Assembly: GCA_024114885.1 (NCBI GenBank) | Contig: CP099429.1 | Coordinates: 1,890,547-1,954,546 of the forward strand | DNA length: 64,000 nt | Reading direction: 5' to 3' | Source: Septoria linicola | Lineage: Eukaryota > Ascomycota > Dothideomycetes > Mycosphaerellales > Mycosphaerellaceae | Shown: piece after piece, positions 23,401 to 34,685 of the stretch | Position numbering within the stretch: position 1 is the first letter of the stretch | Layout: every line of letters begins with the position of its first letter | Made by a program: the position numbers and the translations under genes | The notes under the pieces: generated by a model | Seen by the model: the letters and a program-made list of their open reading frames with translations, nothing else | Databases searched by the model: none | What the model was told of the DNA's origin: nothing

Positions 23401-24191
23401 TTCTCTATAAGTAAGAACTACTATAGACGTCGTACTAGGGTAAAGTTATAGTATGTTTTATAGATAGTCTAGAGCTCTCCTCTTTCTTACTTTTATAATT
23501 TAGTCTATCTTTATCTTCTTTAACTCTTCTAGTTTTAATACTACTATCTATAAACACGCTACCTTTATAGCGAAATCTATCGCTAGCTACTAGAGAACTT
23601 AGGTCTAGTACTCGACTAAGATAACGATATTAAGATAGCGTTTTTAGAGACTCTTTATAATTCGAATCTAGTCCGATAGTACCCTCTACGCTACGATATA
23701 TAGTATTAGAGTAGAGCTCTAGTAGACTACCTACTACTTCTAAAATTCTAATTAATATACCTATATCTTCTCTAGACTAGACTTAAGTAAATAGGGTATA
23801 TCTATAGTAGAAAGAGTATAAAACGGACTTTAAAGACTAGTATATACGACGATAGTAGAAGGTATAAGGTCGCTATAAGTATAAGTTTAGAATATAAAAG
23901 ACTATACCTATTAAATAGAAGAGTACTCGTTTCTTCTAGATCTAGAAGTTTTTCGACTAGAGGATTAATATCGAGGATATCTCGCTAAAAGTAGTCTACT
24001 AAGGTTACGAGACCTCTTTAGCCTATCCGAGCCTCTATATTAGTATAAGTAGTCTTAGTTCTTACCTTCGAACTAAGAAGTACGTATAGGTATTTAAGAG
24101 AAAGGAGATACTACTAGAGTATATCTAGTAGTATAAAGACTATTATATAAGTTCCTACCGACTACGTTTACTAACTATATTATTAAGCTTA
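23401..24191 (+). mobile_element. Repeat X, copy A, third segment (right end)
   Basis: It resumes after the hAT target duplication and matches copy B 19983-20773. Similarity stops after attaagctta (24191 and 20773), which fixes the right edge of X. It contains the double ccgacta motif at 24155-24180, now partly RIPed to ctaactatat. Both copies carry a readable plus-strand stretch near 20560-20740/23980-24160 with many basic residues (for example VQVFKRKRILLEYI). Confidence 0.8.
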
Positions 24192-25568
24192 TTATAAAAA
24201 GGGTATATAGTAATATATAGAGCGCCCTTCTAATAAGACTATTAGAGTGTCGTAAGACTAATTCTTGCCTCCTTTTAGATATATACGCGTACTATAATTA
24301 TACCGTACGCTAAGCCTACGAGCCTAAGGTAGGTCTTAGCCTTCGACCTTACCTAGCTCTTATAACTATCTCCTCTCTCTAAGAGAGCTACTCTTAACGA
24401 CAACCCTTACTTTATAGGTTATATTCTAGGCTTCCTATTTAGTCTTTATAATATACTTTATATATTCTACGTCTATTATATCTCTAACGCGTTATACCTA
24501 CGAACTTTTAGCGTATTATATAAATTCGCGCTACGAAGTAAAGAGTTACTATACGTATTACGTTTACGTAGTAATATATTCCTTACTATAGCGACTACGA
24601 TTCGTAGCTCGAGCGTATTCTTAAAAACTCTTCTAACTCTCTCTTAGACTTTCTCTCTACGTATATAATATTTTCTATATCCTTAGTAAAGCTAGTATCT
24701 CTATACGATTACTATACTACTAACGTAAGTATAATACTACTAAAACGTACTAGAGTTATAGTCCCGAACCGCCTACTCTATACTATCGATAATATTAGAG
24801 GACGAGGAGATATAGATATCTACCTCTACTATATTAAGTATACCTACGACAGTATAGCTCTTCGAATACTCCTTAACTATACTTTACCTACTAATAGACT
24901 ACGTATAGACGACGAGCTAGCGTACGATAGGGTAATAAAGCCTAGTTAGAAGGTTAAGTACTAGCGCTATAAGCGCTAGTACTACGCCTATAAGTAGATT
25001 ACTAATAGAAACCTTAAGCGGTAGGCGCGCTACGTACTATACTACTACGAGTAGCTAGAGACCCTCTCTAAGGGCGTACGTAAAGAGTAGATAAAGCGCT
25101 ACCTAAAGAGCTTCTATACTTCTATTAAGACTACTAAGAGGGTCTTTACTAGTAATAAGGGTAAAGCTATTAGTAGCTAGGATACGCTACGTAAGGCGAG
25201 CGCGCTCGCCTCGTAGGCGACTAGTACGATATCTATCGCTACTCTAGTAGAGACCTAGCGCTAGTCTAACTTTATAGTAGCTATATTTAAGCTATAGTAC
25301 GAGGTATACCTACTTTTCCTATACGATCCTCGTACGATACTAATACTCTTCGTAGACTAACTATATAGTAGGCGCCTCTAACGATACCCTAGACGCTACT
25401 ATAGAGGTAGCCTATCTCGAGAATAGTAACTAGGAGAAGAGTAACCTCTTAGAGGACGCTATATCTAACGAGAAGATAGAGGTAGAAGAGGATAAGGATA
25501 AGGACGTAGAGAGCGTTACTAGTAGTAGAAACGCTAGCGACGACGCGCTCTCTATAGACGATAAATAA
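24192..25568 (+). pseudogene. Unidentified protein relic with acidic carboxy terminus
   Basis: From about 24938 a plus-strand frame reads as a basic, Tyr-rich protein through RIP stops (QITNRNLKR, then KGVRKEQIKRYLKSFYTSIK) to about 25360. A different plus-strand frame then gives a typical acidic tail (NEKIEVEEDKDKDVESVTSS) that ends at a TAA at 25566-25568. The change of frame near 25360 suggests a small indel or an unrecognised intron. The upstream part (24192-24930) is coding-like but no frame is certain. Family unknown. Confidence 0.45.
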
Positions 25569-26225
25569 GCGTTTCGCTCGCTACCTATCTACGCCTCTTT
25601 TACTCTACTCGCGCCTATATAGGCTATAGTTAGATTCTTGCTTCTTACCTATAGGTACTATACGACCTACTTAGTAGGCGTATATAAATAATATAGTTTA
25701 CGCTTCGATATATCCTAAATACCTTAGTAATTTTCTTACTCTCTTAAATTTAAAGTTTGCCTCTATATATAGGTTTAGCGCTTAGTACTTAGTTTCGCCG
25801 TATTAGTACCTTAGCGTATTAGCGCCTTAGCGCTTCTATCTTACTACGCGCCTACTTACGCGCTACGCTTCGAATACGTCTAGTACTATATAGCTACTAA
25901 TATATATTTATTTAGGTTTCTACTAGTCGTACTCTTTAGGCTAGCCCTACTAGCAGATTAAGTACTAGCGTACGCTCTTCCTTACTCGAGTTCTAAGAAT
26001 CTTCTTAACTTCCTATTTACTCTAGTAGTCCGCGAGTAGTATACTCTCTACCTACGTCTCGCTACTCTTCTAAGGTTCTAGAAGCGATATATAAAATACG
26101 TTATAGATAAGAGCGTCTAGTAGTAGGGCTAAGTAGTACGCCTACTTCTCTACTACGTTAATTACCTTAAAAGACCTAGTAAACTCTAGAGGATATCTTC
26201 GAGTTTAGGCTTAGACATTCCTACG
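25569..26225. other. Spacer, nothing recognised
   Basis: CG-containing RIPed DNA. It may include the start of the following large relic, since that relic's frame is already open at 26226, but no start can be fixed. Confidence 0.4.
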
Positions 26226-26800
26226 TACTTCTTATTAAGAAATATATATCTCTATACTCTACGTAAATAGAGCTCTCAAACGTACTCTTCTATTTGTCTC
26301 TACGACGTAGTATTATTATATAACTACGTCGCGTAGTCGGTAGCTTTTAGCGTCGTAATTAGGTCCAAGTATAATAAAGGGTCGATTACGCTCTAGAATA
26401 ATATAGTAACGTCGTATACCGGATACTTCTTATTAAGAAATATATATCTCTATACTCTACGTATATAGAGCTCTTAAACGTACTTCTCTATTTGTCTCTA
26501 CGACGTAGTATTATTATATAACTACGTTGCGTAGTCGGTAGCTTTTAGCGTCGCAATTAGGTCTAAGTATAATAAAGGGTCGATTACGCTCTAGAATAAT
26601 ATAGTAACGTCGTATACTAGATACTTTTTATTAAGAAATATATATCTCTATACTCTACGTATATAGAGCTCTTAAACGTACTCTTTTATTTATCTCTACG
26701 ACGTAGTACTATTATGTAACTACGTCGCGTAGTCGGTAGCTTTTAGCGTCGTAATCGGGTCTAAGTATAATAAAGAGTCTAGGTATAATAAAGGGCCTAG
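26226..26800 (+). repeat. 198-bp tandem repeat, three units, 66 codons each
   Basis: Units start at 26226, 26424 and 26622 (tacttcttattaagaaat). The third is incomplete at its right and passes into an 18-bp repeat. The unit length is a multiple of three, and the frame is the one used by the downstream relic, so it is probably part of that coding sequence. A block aagtataataaagggtcg in each unit is the seed of the 18-bp repeat that follows. Confidence 0.9.
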
Positions 26801-26906
26801 CTATAATAAATAGCCTAGCTATAATAAAGCGCTTAGCTATAATATAGAGGCTAGCTATAATAAAGGGTCTAGCTATAATAAAGAGCTCGGCTATAATAAA
26901 GAGGCT
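26763..26906 (+). repeat. 18-bp tandem repeat, eight units, encoding [S/G]-Y-N-K-x-x
   Basis: There are eight 18-bp units of the type agctataataaagggcct. In the frame of the downstream relic each encodes six residues, usually SYNK plus two variable residues. Variation between units is mainly in codons 5 and 6. Confidence 0.9.
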
Positions 26907-27872
26907 CTAACTCGTAAGAGCCTTTATTTAGAAGACGACCTCTAGTAGATTAGGAGAAGTAGAATACTTAGCTAGCTAGTAATTAAAACTCCTACTAGCT
27001 AGTAGAGTATTCTATATTCTTCTTAGTACTATAAGTAGCTACTCTATATACTTTAATTAGCCCTTAATACTACCTATACGCCTTCTATAGTAATAGTAAA
27101 ATTCTTTTAAATCTAGCTATATCGCTACCTATATTTTCTTTTAGGAAGTTAAGGTCGTATCCTAACTACTACCTTCGAGATATAATATTATTCTAATATA
27201 TCTCTAAAACGTAGTCGTCTATTATCTTCTAATATCGTAGCTAAAGTAGTATATATACGTCGAGAGCGCGACTAGGAACGATAGTAATAGTTACGTTTAT
27301 AGCGTACTATATAGAATAGTACTTTAGCCGTAACTACCTATTAGTAATAATAAGGTAATCTTGTTATCTACTATCTTAATATAATCGTAGAGTAACTAAC
27401 TCCTACTCTGTCGTCTCTCCGACTCTACGTTCTAGATATTCTACTTCTCGACGATCCTAATAACGCGTAGCTTTTAGAAAGCGCCCTTCCTATCGACGAC
27501 TATAATAATCTCTATAACGGTAAAATATCTAATAAATATAGAGTAGATCTTTAGTCTAACTTACTAGAAGTACTAGACCTACCTATAGTAGACTCTTCTC
27601 TAAGAGATATTAAAGAACTCTTATATAGTCCGATTTCTATATCTAGTAGGGCTAGTAGTATACTACTAACTCGAGACTCTACTAATATATCTTCCTCTAT
27701 AGACTCCTCGTAGGTTCGAATAGCCGAGTTCGATAATACTATCGTAAGCTCTAGCGTCGTAAGCCCTAGCGACTAGTTACTAGAGAGTAGTAAAGCTATA
27801 TATTATATCTATTCTATTAGTATACTAGATAGAGAGAATAAACTAGAAGACGAAATATAGGAGACTACGTCG

Positions 27873-28052
27873 ACGACTAGGACTACGCTAATAAATAGAA
27901 TCGTACCGACGACTATAACTGTACTAACGACTAGAATCGTACTAACGACTAGGACTACGCCGACGACTAGGACCGTGCTAACGACTAGAATCCCGCTAAC
28001 GACTAGGACTAGCCTAATAGCCTAGGTCGCCTTAACGACTAAGATACGACCT
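27873..28052 (+). repeat. 18-bp tandem repeat, ten units, encoding T-T-R-x-x-[L/P]
   Basis: Ten 18-bp units of the type acgactaggactacgcta. In frame they encode hexapeptides such as TTRTTL, TTRIVL and TTRTTP. The first eight are clear and the last two degenerate. The unit length equals that of the SYNK repeat upstream but the sequence is unrelated. Confidence 0.9.
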
Positions 28053-30891
28053 ACTAACCTAACGACGAAGCTAGAAACTACGATCGGTTAGGTAGCGATA
28101 ATAGTAAGAGTAGCGAAGTTAATAACGATAGCGATAGTAGTAACGTATTATAAGACCTATATAAGTATATAGCTAAGAAGCTATATTAGTAGTTATAAGG
28201 CGGATTTCATAGATATATATCGGACGATTATAAAATAGAGCGCCTTCGACATTTAGAGAAAGTAGGCGATATAGACTATTATTCGCTATTAGAAGCCTTT
28301 AGAAGCGCCCTATTCCCTTCTCTACTTAGAATACTAACGCGAATTATAGCCGACTACCTTCTACGTTATAACGTGCCTCGATAAGAGGAAATGTTTTATA
28401 GTATATCCTTATAGCTAAATAGAACAAGACCTCCTCCGAAGTATATATACTTCTATAAAGAGTAGACCCTAGCTACTAAAGCTAATATCGCTTTCGATAT
28501 CGATAGTTTCTTAGGATTTACGTTATATCTTAGTTTCGTACGCTAGGATATTCGCTACTAGCCTATACTACTTTTAAAGTAGAATATTAGTATAGACCTT
28601 TATATCTATACTAATTATTATACCGAGGATCAAGAAGTAGAATAACTACGATCGTAGTCAAATCTACTCTAGGATATTCTCTACTTCTATCTCGAAAGGA
28701 TTAAAGAAACGATAGAGATATTAGTTTTTATCCTCTTCCTATATATACCTACTACTACTAGGAAATTTATCTCGCTTACTAAGGAACAATATACTCGCTA
28801 GCTAGATAGGATCTTCTACTCTACTATCTATATATTCTATAATACCTATTATACTTAATATCTTCCTACTACGTATCGATATACCTATATTAATAGTAAG
28901 GTATATTAGATCGAGGATCGCTTAGTTAGAGGAGTAGGATATAAAATATAGAGAGCGATTACCTATTATTTGTACCTAGAATATCTTAGCGAGATATAGA
29001 GTAAGATTCTTAAAATTATCGAGGAGGAAGCTAGACTTCGTAACTTCTAAGAGCCTTAACTATTCTTTTTAGCTAAAGGGACGAAATTATAATTTAAGAC
29101 AAGTCTTATATATCCTACGTTACTCTATACGATAGAGAACTTTAGAACGTATCTAGAGTAGGTTCTCGATTTTAACGTTATCTAATACGAACGCCTATTT
29201 ATTAATATTAGTAAAGAGATTTATACCTAATCCTACTAATTACTAGCTAATAACCAAGATCCTTACGACGAGTAAGTATATATCTATATATAGAAACGAT
29301 ACTGTCTTAAGAAGTATCTCGAGTAGATATATAATAGAGAGCCGCCTTAAAGTAGATAGATATTCTACGAGTAGAATCTACTTTATAAGGCCTATAATCT
29401 TACGAGCCTTACTCTACGACGATCGAAACTCTTTAAAGGCGGACTTATCTACTCTTAGTTCTATAGTTCTATAAAGGAGGTTACTAATTCTTCGAAACTA
29501 TATCCTTTCTCTAACGACGGATTAGAGGAACTTATATTCGACCTAGTAATCTTTAAGGCTACTCGGAGCTAGGCTAAAGGCCGCTACTAAGACGTATATA
29601 TAATTAAACAGTTATACCTATATAGTAAGCGCCGAGCCTACGTAGTACTTATAGACTCTCGTAGAAAATCATTTAGACTACGCGAGGAATACTATATTAG
29701 TTAGTTAACGTACTATTCGTTATAAACCTAGCTTACCGAAGAAGACTACGTAGAACTCGAGCTAATACTTAATAACTACCTATCGTACGTATAGCTAATC
29801 GGGACTAAAGAGTACTTATATTTCGTATAGTAGAACTTAAACAAGTTTACTACTAGGTTCGAGGTCGTCTATACTCGCTATAGAACAAGTGTTATTATAT
29901 AGGAGCAAACTAAAATAATAGCTATATTCCTCTACTATCTTCGATTCGTAGTTAGAGGAATAGAACTCTACTACGAATTAGCTCTCTAGTAGAGCTACTA
30001 CGAACGTATAATAGAGACTAGAGATATAAAGAAGTAGATCGGACTTAGCTTTAGTAATACTCTACGTAAGTATAGGTACGCTTAGATAGAGCCTCGGTTC
30101 GACTAGATAGAACTCTAATTTCATACTAATATTATAGACTATATTCTTTTTAGTAATAGCGTCCTTCGTTATTAATACCTTCGATATAGTAGTAAAGTTA
30201 ACGCCTTCTTCGATCTTACGAGGCGTATAGATCTTGCTCGTTAATAGCTTAGCGAACACTCTAAATACTAGCGTATTTATAGTCAAATTATCTTTTAGCT
30301 AGTCTACCTAGTATTTAAGTAGTTCTATAAGAATATCCTCGAAGTAGTTAAATACGAGATCAAACCTAGAATACGATAAACTACTCTAGAGAGTAAGCTT
30401 AGCTAGTCTATAGAATACTTTAAGGAGATTATAAACGATAAAATCTACCTTATTATAGGAAACTATAGCGACTTCAAGCTTATATAGTCTCTAGTTAGCT
30501 TCCTATTCGACTTTAATAATAGTATTCGTCGTAAGTATTAGGAAGTAAAGCTATATCGAGTTCTATATTAAAGGATATATACTAGTATATCGACACTTAA
30601 TAATAGTACTACTCTTAAGTATAAGTTTTAGTAACGTTTAAAAGGCTACCTATTAGACTACTACTAGATCTTACCTTATTCTACGTATAAGGTTTTAACC
30701 TAAACTATAAAGTAGAGTTAGCGAATATAGTATTTAGTCGTCTACTAAGAGATATAGAGTACGCCGACATAGATATAGAGCTAGAAGAACTAGTAACCTA
30801 GTTAGCCTCTATTACGCCTAGAGTTTATAGACTAGTTAAGAGAAGAATAGGAAGGATAGCTACGTCTACGTAAGCTTCTAGGTAGAGAAAG

Positions 30892-31647
30892 GTAAGTTAA
30901 AACCACTTGTCGAGGAATACCTTACTAGCTAGTAATTAGAATATAGACTTACTAGATACTTAGTATATACTTCTAGAAGAACGTACCTTTAGAGGAAGAT
31001 ACTATTATAGGAATATACTACTAGAGGTACGTACCTTTAGAGGAATATACTACTAGCTAGTAATTAAAGATAACTAGAGCTAGTAAACATTTTAATACCT
31101 TAGGCATTATAAGCTTATATAATAATACCTAAGGTATCTCTACGTACGTACGAGAAGTAGAATTCTAGTTACTTCTAATAAGCTAAGCCTAATCCAGCTA
31201 TTACGATCGATAGTTAGAGCTTAATAAAAGCTTATTTCTAATATATAAATCTAGATATAAGATGTATATTCCTCTATTACTACTAAATTTAGTAGTAATA
31301 AAGAGATTTTCTATCTTACCTATAGATTCCTTTACTTTTCTTTACTTACGCGTAATATCGCTAGCTTATTTGTCGCGTATATATAGGTATATATACTATA
31401 AACGTCGCTTTATTTACGCTAGCTTCTAATAATATTTAATAATCTATCTTCTCCTCTCTTCTTCTTCTTCTTCTTACCTCTAATATCTACCTCTACTTCC
31501 GCTCCTCTCTCTATCGCGTTACTAGCTAGTAATTTATTTCTCTATTTGTTCGCTAGCTATATCCGTACCTCCTCTAAGTATATTACTATCTAGTAAGTTA
31601 TTTCCTATTTACTTAGAAGCTACTTAAAGCGAGCTCTAAAGATATAT
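30892..31647. other. Spacer upstream of the SNF2 gene, with palindromic repeats
   Basis: It holds a donor-like gtaagt at 30892, TACTAGCTAGTA-type palindromes near 30944, 31060 and 31525, and a doubled segment (acgtacctttagagga at 30984 and 31032). From about 31440 it becomes pyrimidine rich towards the SNF2 start. Confidence 0.6.
31440..31515 (+). promoter_or_regulatory. Pyrimidine tract upstream of SNF2 gene (possible core promoter)
   Basis: A CT-rich run (cttctcctctcttcttcttc at 31450) lies about 150-200 bp before the inferred start codon. CT tracts before the start are common in filamentous-fungal promoters. No TATA box can be trusted in RIPed DNA. Confidence 0.35.
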
Positions 31648-32142
31648 ATAATAGTACCTCGTAAGAGACAAGTTTCTAAGTCGGAACCCGATACTCTCTT
31701 AAATAAGAGAACTAAGATTAGCGATACTATAGAGACCCTCGTAGTAGACCTACTCGACGCCCTATTACTATTCGCGACCTCGACTACGAAGAAGGCGTAG
31801 ACTCTATATAAAAAGTAAGGACCGAATACTAAGGTCTTACGTAAGAGACTAGCTACTACTTCGCTCGATAATATCCTAAGCGTAATAGTTTCACGCGACG
31901 ATTTAGCTAAGAGTAGAGTAGAGACGCGAGTAAACGACTTAACGAGTATCCTAGATTTAGATATTCGACCTACTCCTACTATACTAACCTAGAGTATATT
32001 TATATATAGTATTAAAGCTATATAGATTACGTAGAAAGACGATAACTTAGCTAGATATATAGAGCTTAATAGCCTAGATTAGTTCCCGTTAGTATAGCGT
32101 ATAGTTTTTTCTACTCTAAAGGAATACTATAAGTATTTTATA

Positions 32143-32300
32143 GTAAGAGTTACCTCTATATTCTTTAATATTACTTTAGTAGAACGTATTACGTAGTAGA
32201 ATAAACTACTAGCTAGTAGTCTATATTATCGTATTACTAGCTAGTAGTATATTCTATTAAAGTAACTTATACTCTAATTCTAGTACTAATTTAACTATAG
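32143..32300 (+). other. SNF2 intron 1 with CTAGCTAG palindromes
   Basis: 158 bp, donor gtaagag, branch tactaat, acceptor actatag. It contains two palindromes (ctactagctagtag near 32207, attactagctagtag near 32234). Removal keeps the frame (phase 0). Confidence 0.8.
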
Positions 32301-33570
32301 AATAATTTCGGATAGGAAGGCTTAGAGAGGCAAATACTAAGTATTCTCTCTCTAAATACCTATATCGATATTATTATAGAATCTAGAAAGAAGAGAGTCC
32401 TATTTAGGAAGGATCTAGAGACTACTAACTAGGACTATTTCGATAAGTTACTCCTCGATCCTCGCCTCTCTCTCTCTACTAGAGGTAGCTTCTCGTACTA
32501 TATAGTTATTATCGCGCTCTATACTATATATCTTATAAAGTAGGCTATCGATACCTACTAAGTAGATAAAGAATTATAGATAGAGTTATACCTACCTCTC
32601 GTTTTCTATAGTATATCTATACTAGTAGAGGAGCTACTAGCTCTACTTATCTACCTTATAGACGAGTTCTCGTTATATAGTAAGGATATCTTTCGAGGCT
32701 TCTATATTATCTACCTATTTATACGAAAGAAGAGCTATTAGATAGGAGACTAGAGCGCTAATACTAACTCGAAGATTAACTAGCCTAAGGCGATTACGCT
32801 AGTATACTATATTACCTCTAGTTCGATAGCTACTAACTCTATCGAGCAAGCTCGTCGACAAGCTAAAGGTCTTATAATACTAGCGGATATAGTATTTATA
32901 GAGATTAACGAAATCGCTAAGGATTTCGTACGTACTAAAGAGTAGAACGATATAGGTACTACTATTATAGTATTCGATAGTATTAAGGTCGACGCTTCTA
33001 CGATCGCTCTAGACCTAGATAACCTAAGCGACGAAGCTCGAATCCGTATTATAGATATATTAAGTAAGGACGTCGAGTACTTATATAACGATATTAAGTA
33101 TATAGATTAGCTTAGCTTTAAAACTATTCTCCTAACATCTTTAGTTAATAAGTAGCGACTCTTCTAAGAGGCATATATAGAATACTTAGACTCTACTATA
33201 CGAGTAGTCGACAGCTCTAATACCGCTATCGATACCTAAATATTCGCTATCCTATACGCGACTATAAATACCTACTTAGCGATACTACTAATATAGGACG
33301 AGTCCGTCGCTATACTTAGGCTAAAGGTTACACTCTTAGAATCTAGAAACATAGACTCTATTACTAGCGAAAACTTCTAGGTCGAACTAGATAAGCTCCT
33401 ACTTAAGCCTTAGTAACTCGCTAGTATCGCCTAGCTAATAAAAATACTCTAATCGGAGATACGCTATACCGTCCTTAGAGATAATATCGGTCTTAGTAAG
33501 ACTATCTAGGTACTATATATAGTTATCTATATAGCTAGAGAAATTAAGTAACGACGATAGTAGTAGAAAG

Positions 33571-33686
33571 GTAAGTCGGTTTATTAAAGAGTTATATAGA
33601 ACGATCTACTAGCTAGTAGTTAAGACGTCTACCTACTAGCTAGTAAATTATTCTATATCTATTACGTAATTTACTAATATTTCTAG
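33571..33686 (+). other. SNF2 intron 2 with CTAGCTAG palindromes
   Basis: 116 bp, donor gtaagt, branch tactaat, acceptor ttctag. Palindromes lie at about 33606 and 33632. Phase 1; the joined codon is GAC and the frame continues into DAIETAIGD. Confidence 0.85.
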
Positions 33687-34302
33687 ACGCTATAGAAACG
33701 GCTATAGGAGACGCTACTAACGACGAGGCCGAATAGCTACTTACCGACTTTAAAGTTACTAACTCTAAGCCTCTCTACCGCTCTTATCTCGTTATCTACC
33801 TACTAAATATACTCTAGGCTTAGATCGAGCCTATTACTAAGCTATTTAACGACCCCTCTTTAACGAGATATATCTACCTTATTATATTCTATAGCCTAGG
33901 TAGTAATACCGACGGAGTAGCTATAGTAGGATATACTAGTATCTCGAATACTAACCTAGACGGCCTAGAGATATACCTCTCGAATCTATTATTTAATAAT
34001 CTACGTACTTCTTCTACTATTATCCTTAGTATATTCTAGTCGCTATAGAATAAGATTCTTAAGAAGAGTAAAGTATATATACGCTATAACGTATCTAAGA
34101 CGCTAGTCGCGGCGTAGGTTAATAACGATAACGATAGTTCTAACGTCGATAAGGAACTCGAAGTAGAACCTATAGTCCTCGAATTAGAGCTTAGTAATAG
34201 CGACGATAATAATAACGCTAAGACCGTAGATCCTTCGCTATATACGTAGTCTATAGATAACGAGATCCTTCTTCGTAATAAGTAGAGCTTTAGTATAATC
34301 TA

Positions 34303-34580
34303 TGTTAAGAATATATCCTAGATAGTTAGTCTAGATATAGACTTCTAAGCATGGTTCTAGATACCTAAGGTATCTACCTAAGGCTTAGTAAGAGGTATAT
34401 CTTACTTCTCTTTCTTCTCTTCTTAGATAACTAACAAAATCAACTTTATATTTAGTTCCTAGCATATTACTACTATACTATATATATAAGTTAGTTCAAG
34501 ATTAATCCCCTATTCTTCTTTACTACGCTATACCCTCCTTAACATTATATAGTATCTACAAACGCCCTCTACTTTTAACA
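34303..34580 (+). repeat. 5' LTR of copia copy 2
   Basis: 278 bp, starting tgttaagaatatatcc and ending cttttaaca with the terminal CA intact. The primer-binding site ggttataagcccggg follows at 34581-34595. Confidence 0.95.
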
Positions 34581-34685
34581 GGTTATAAGCCCGGGTTTAT
34601 GTACTAAATAGGAGCAACCTATGTTAGTATAGGTTACTTGTATCCCTTATAGTTTATAGAAAACATTTAGGGCCTAGAAGTTTCC

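Larger units (their letters stand above)
26226..30891 (+). pseudogene. Large uncharacterised fungal protein relic with repetitive amino terminus
   Basis: One plus-strand frame (codons at 26226, 26763, 27531, 27873) runs through the 66-residue repeats, the SYNK repeats, a middle part rich in Ser/Asp (LEVLDLPIVDSSLRDIKELL) and ten TTR hexapeptide repeats. Between about 28055 and 28200 the frame changes by two, from an intron or an indel. It then continues for about 2.6 kb, with examples IDYYSLLEAFRSALFPSLLRI, DIDSFLGFTLYLSFVR, FLAKGTKLQFKTS and YFKEIINDKIYLIIGNYSDF. Nearly all interruptions are TAG or TAA at positions suited to Gln or Trp. The total is about 1500 codons. The style resembles very large hypothetical proteins of filamentous ascomycetes, but I know of no named domain in it. 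A donor-like gtaagt at 30892, followed by TACTAGCTAGTA palindromes, suggests a 3' intron. It lies on the same strand as the SNF2 gene, 0.8 kb upstream. Confidence 0.65.

Noticed and set aside
26226..26906. CRISPR-like array
   Set aside because: The 198-bp and 18-bp units are contiguous tandem repeats without unique spacers, and they are in frame with a coding sequence in eukaryotic DNA.
30062..30286. 74-codon open frame on the minus strand
   Set aside because: It lies opposite the large plus-strand relic (26226-30891), whose frame is readable through the same stretch. RIP removes few codons from this strand by chance. No start context or family resemblance.
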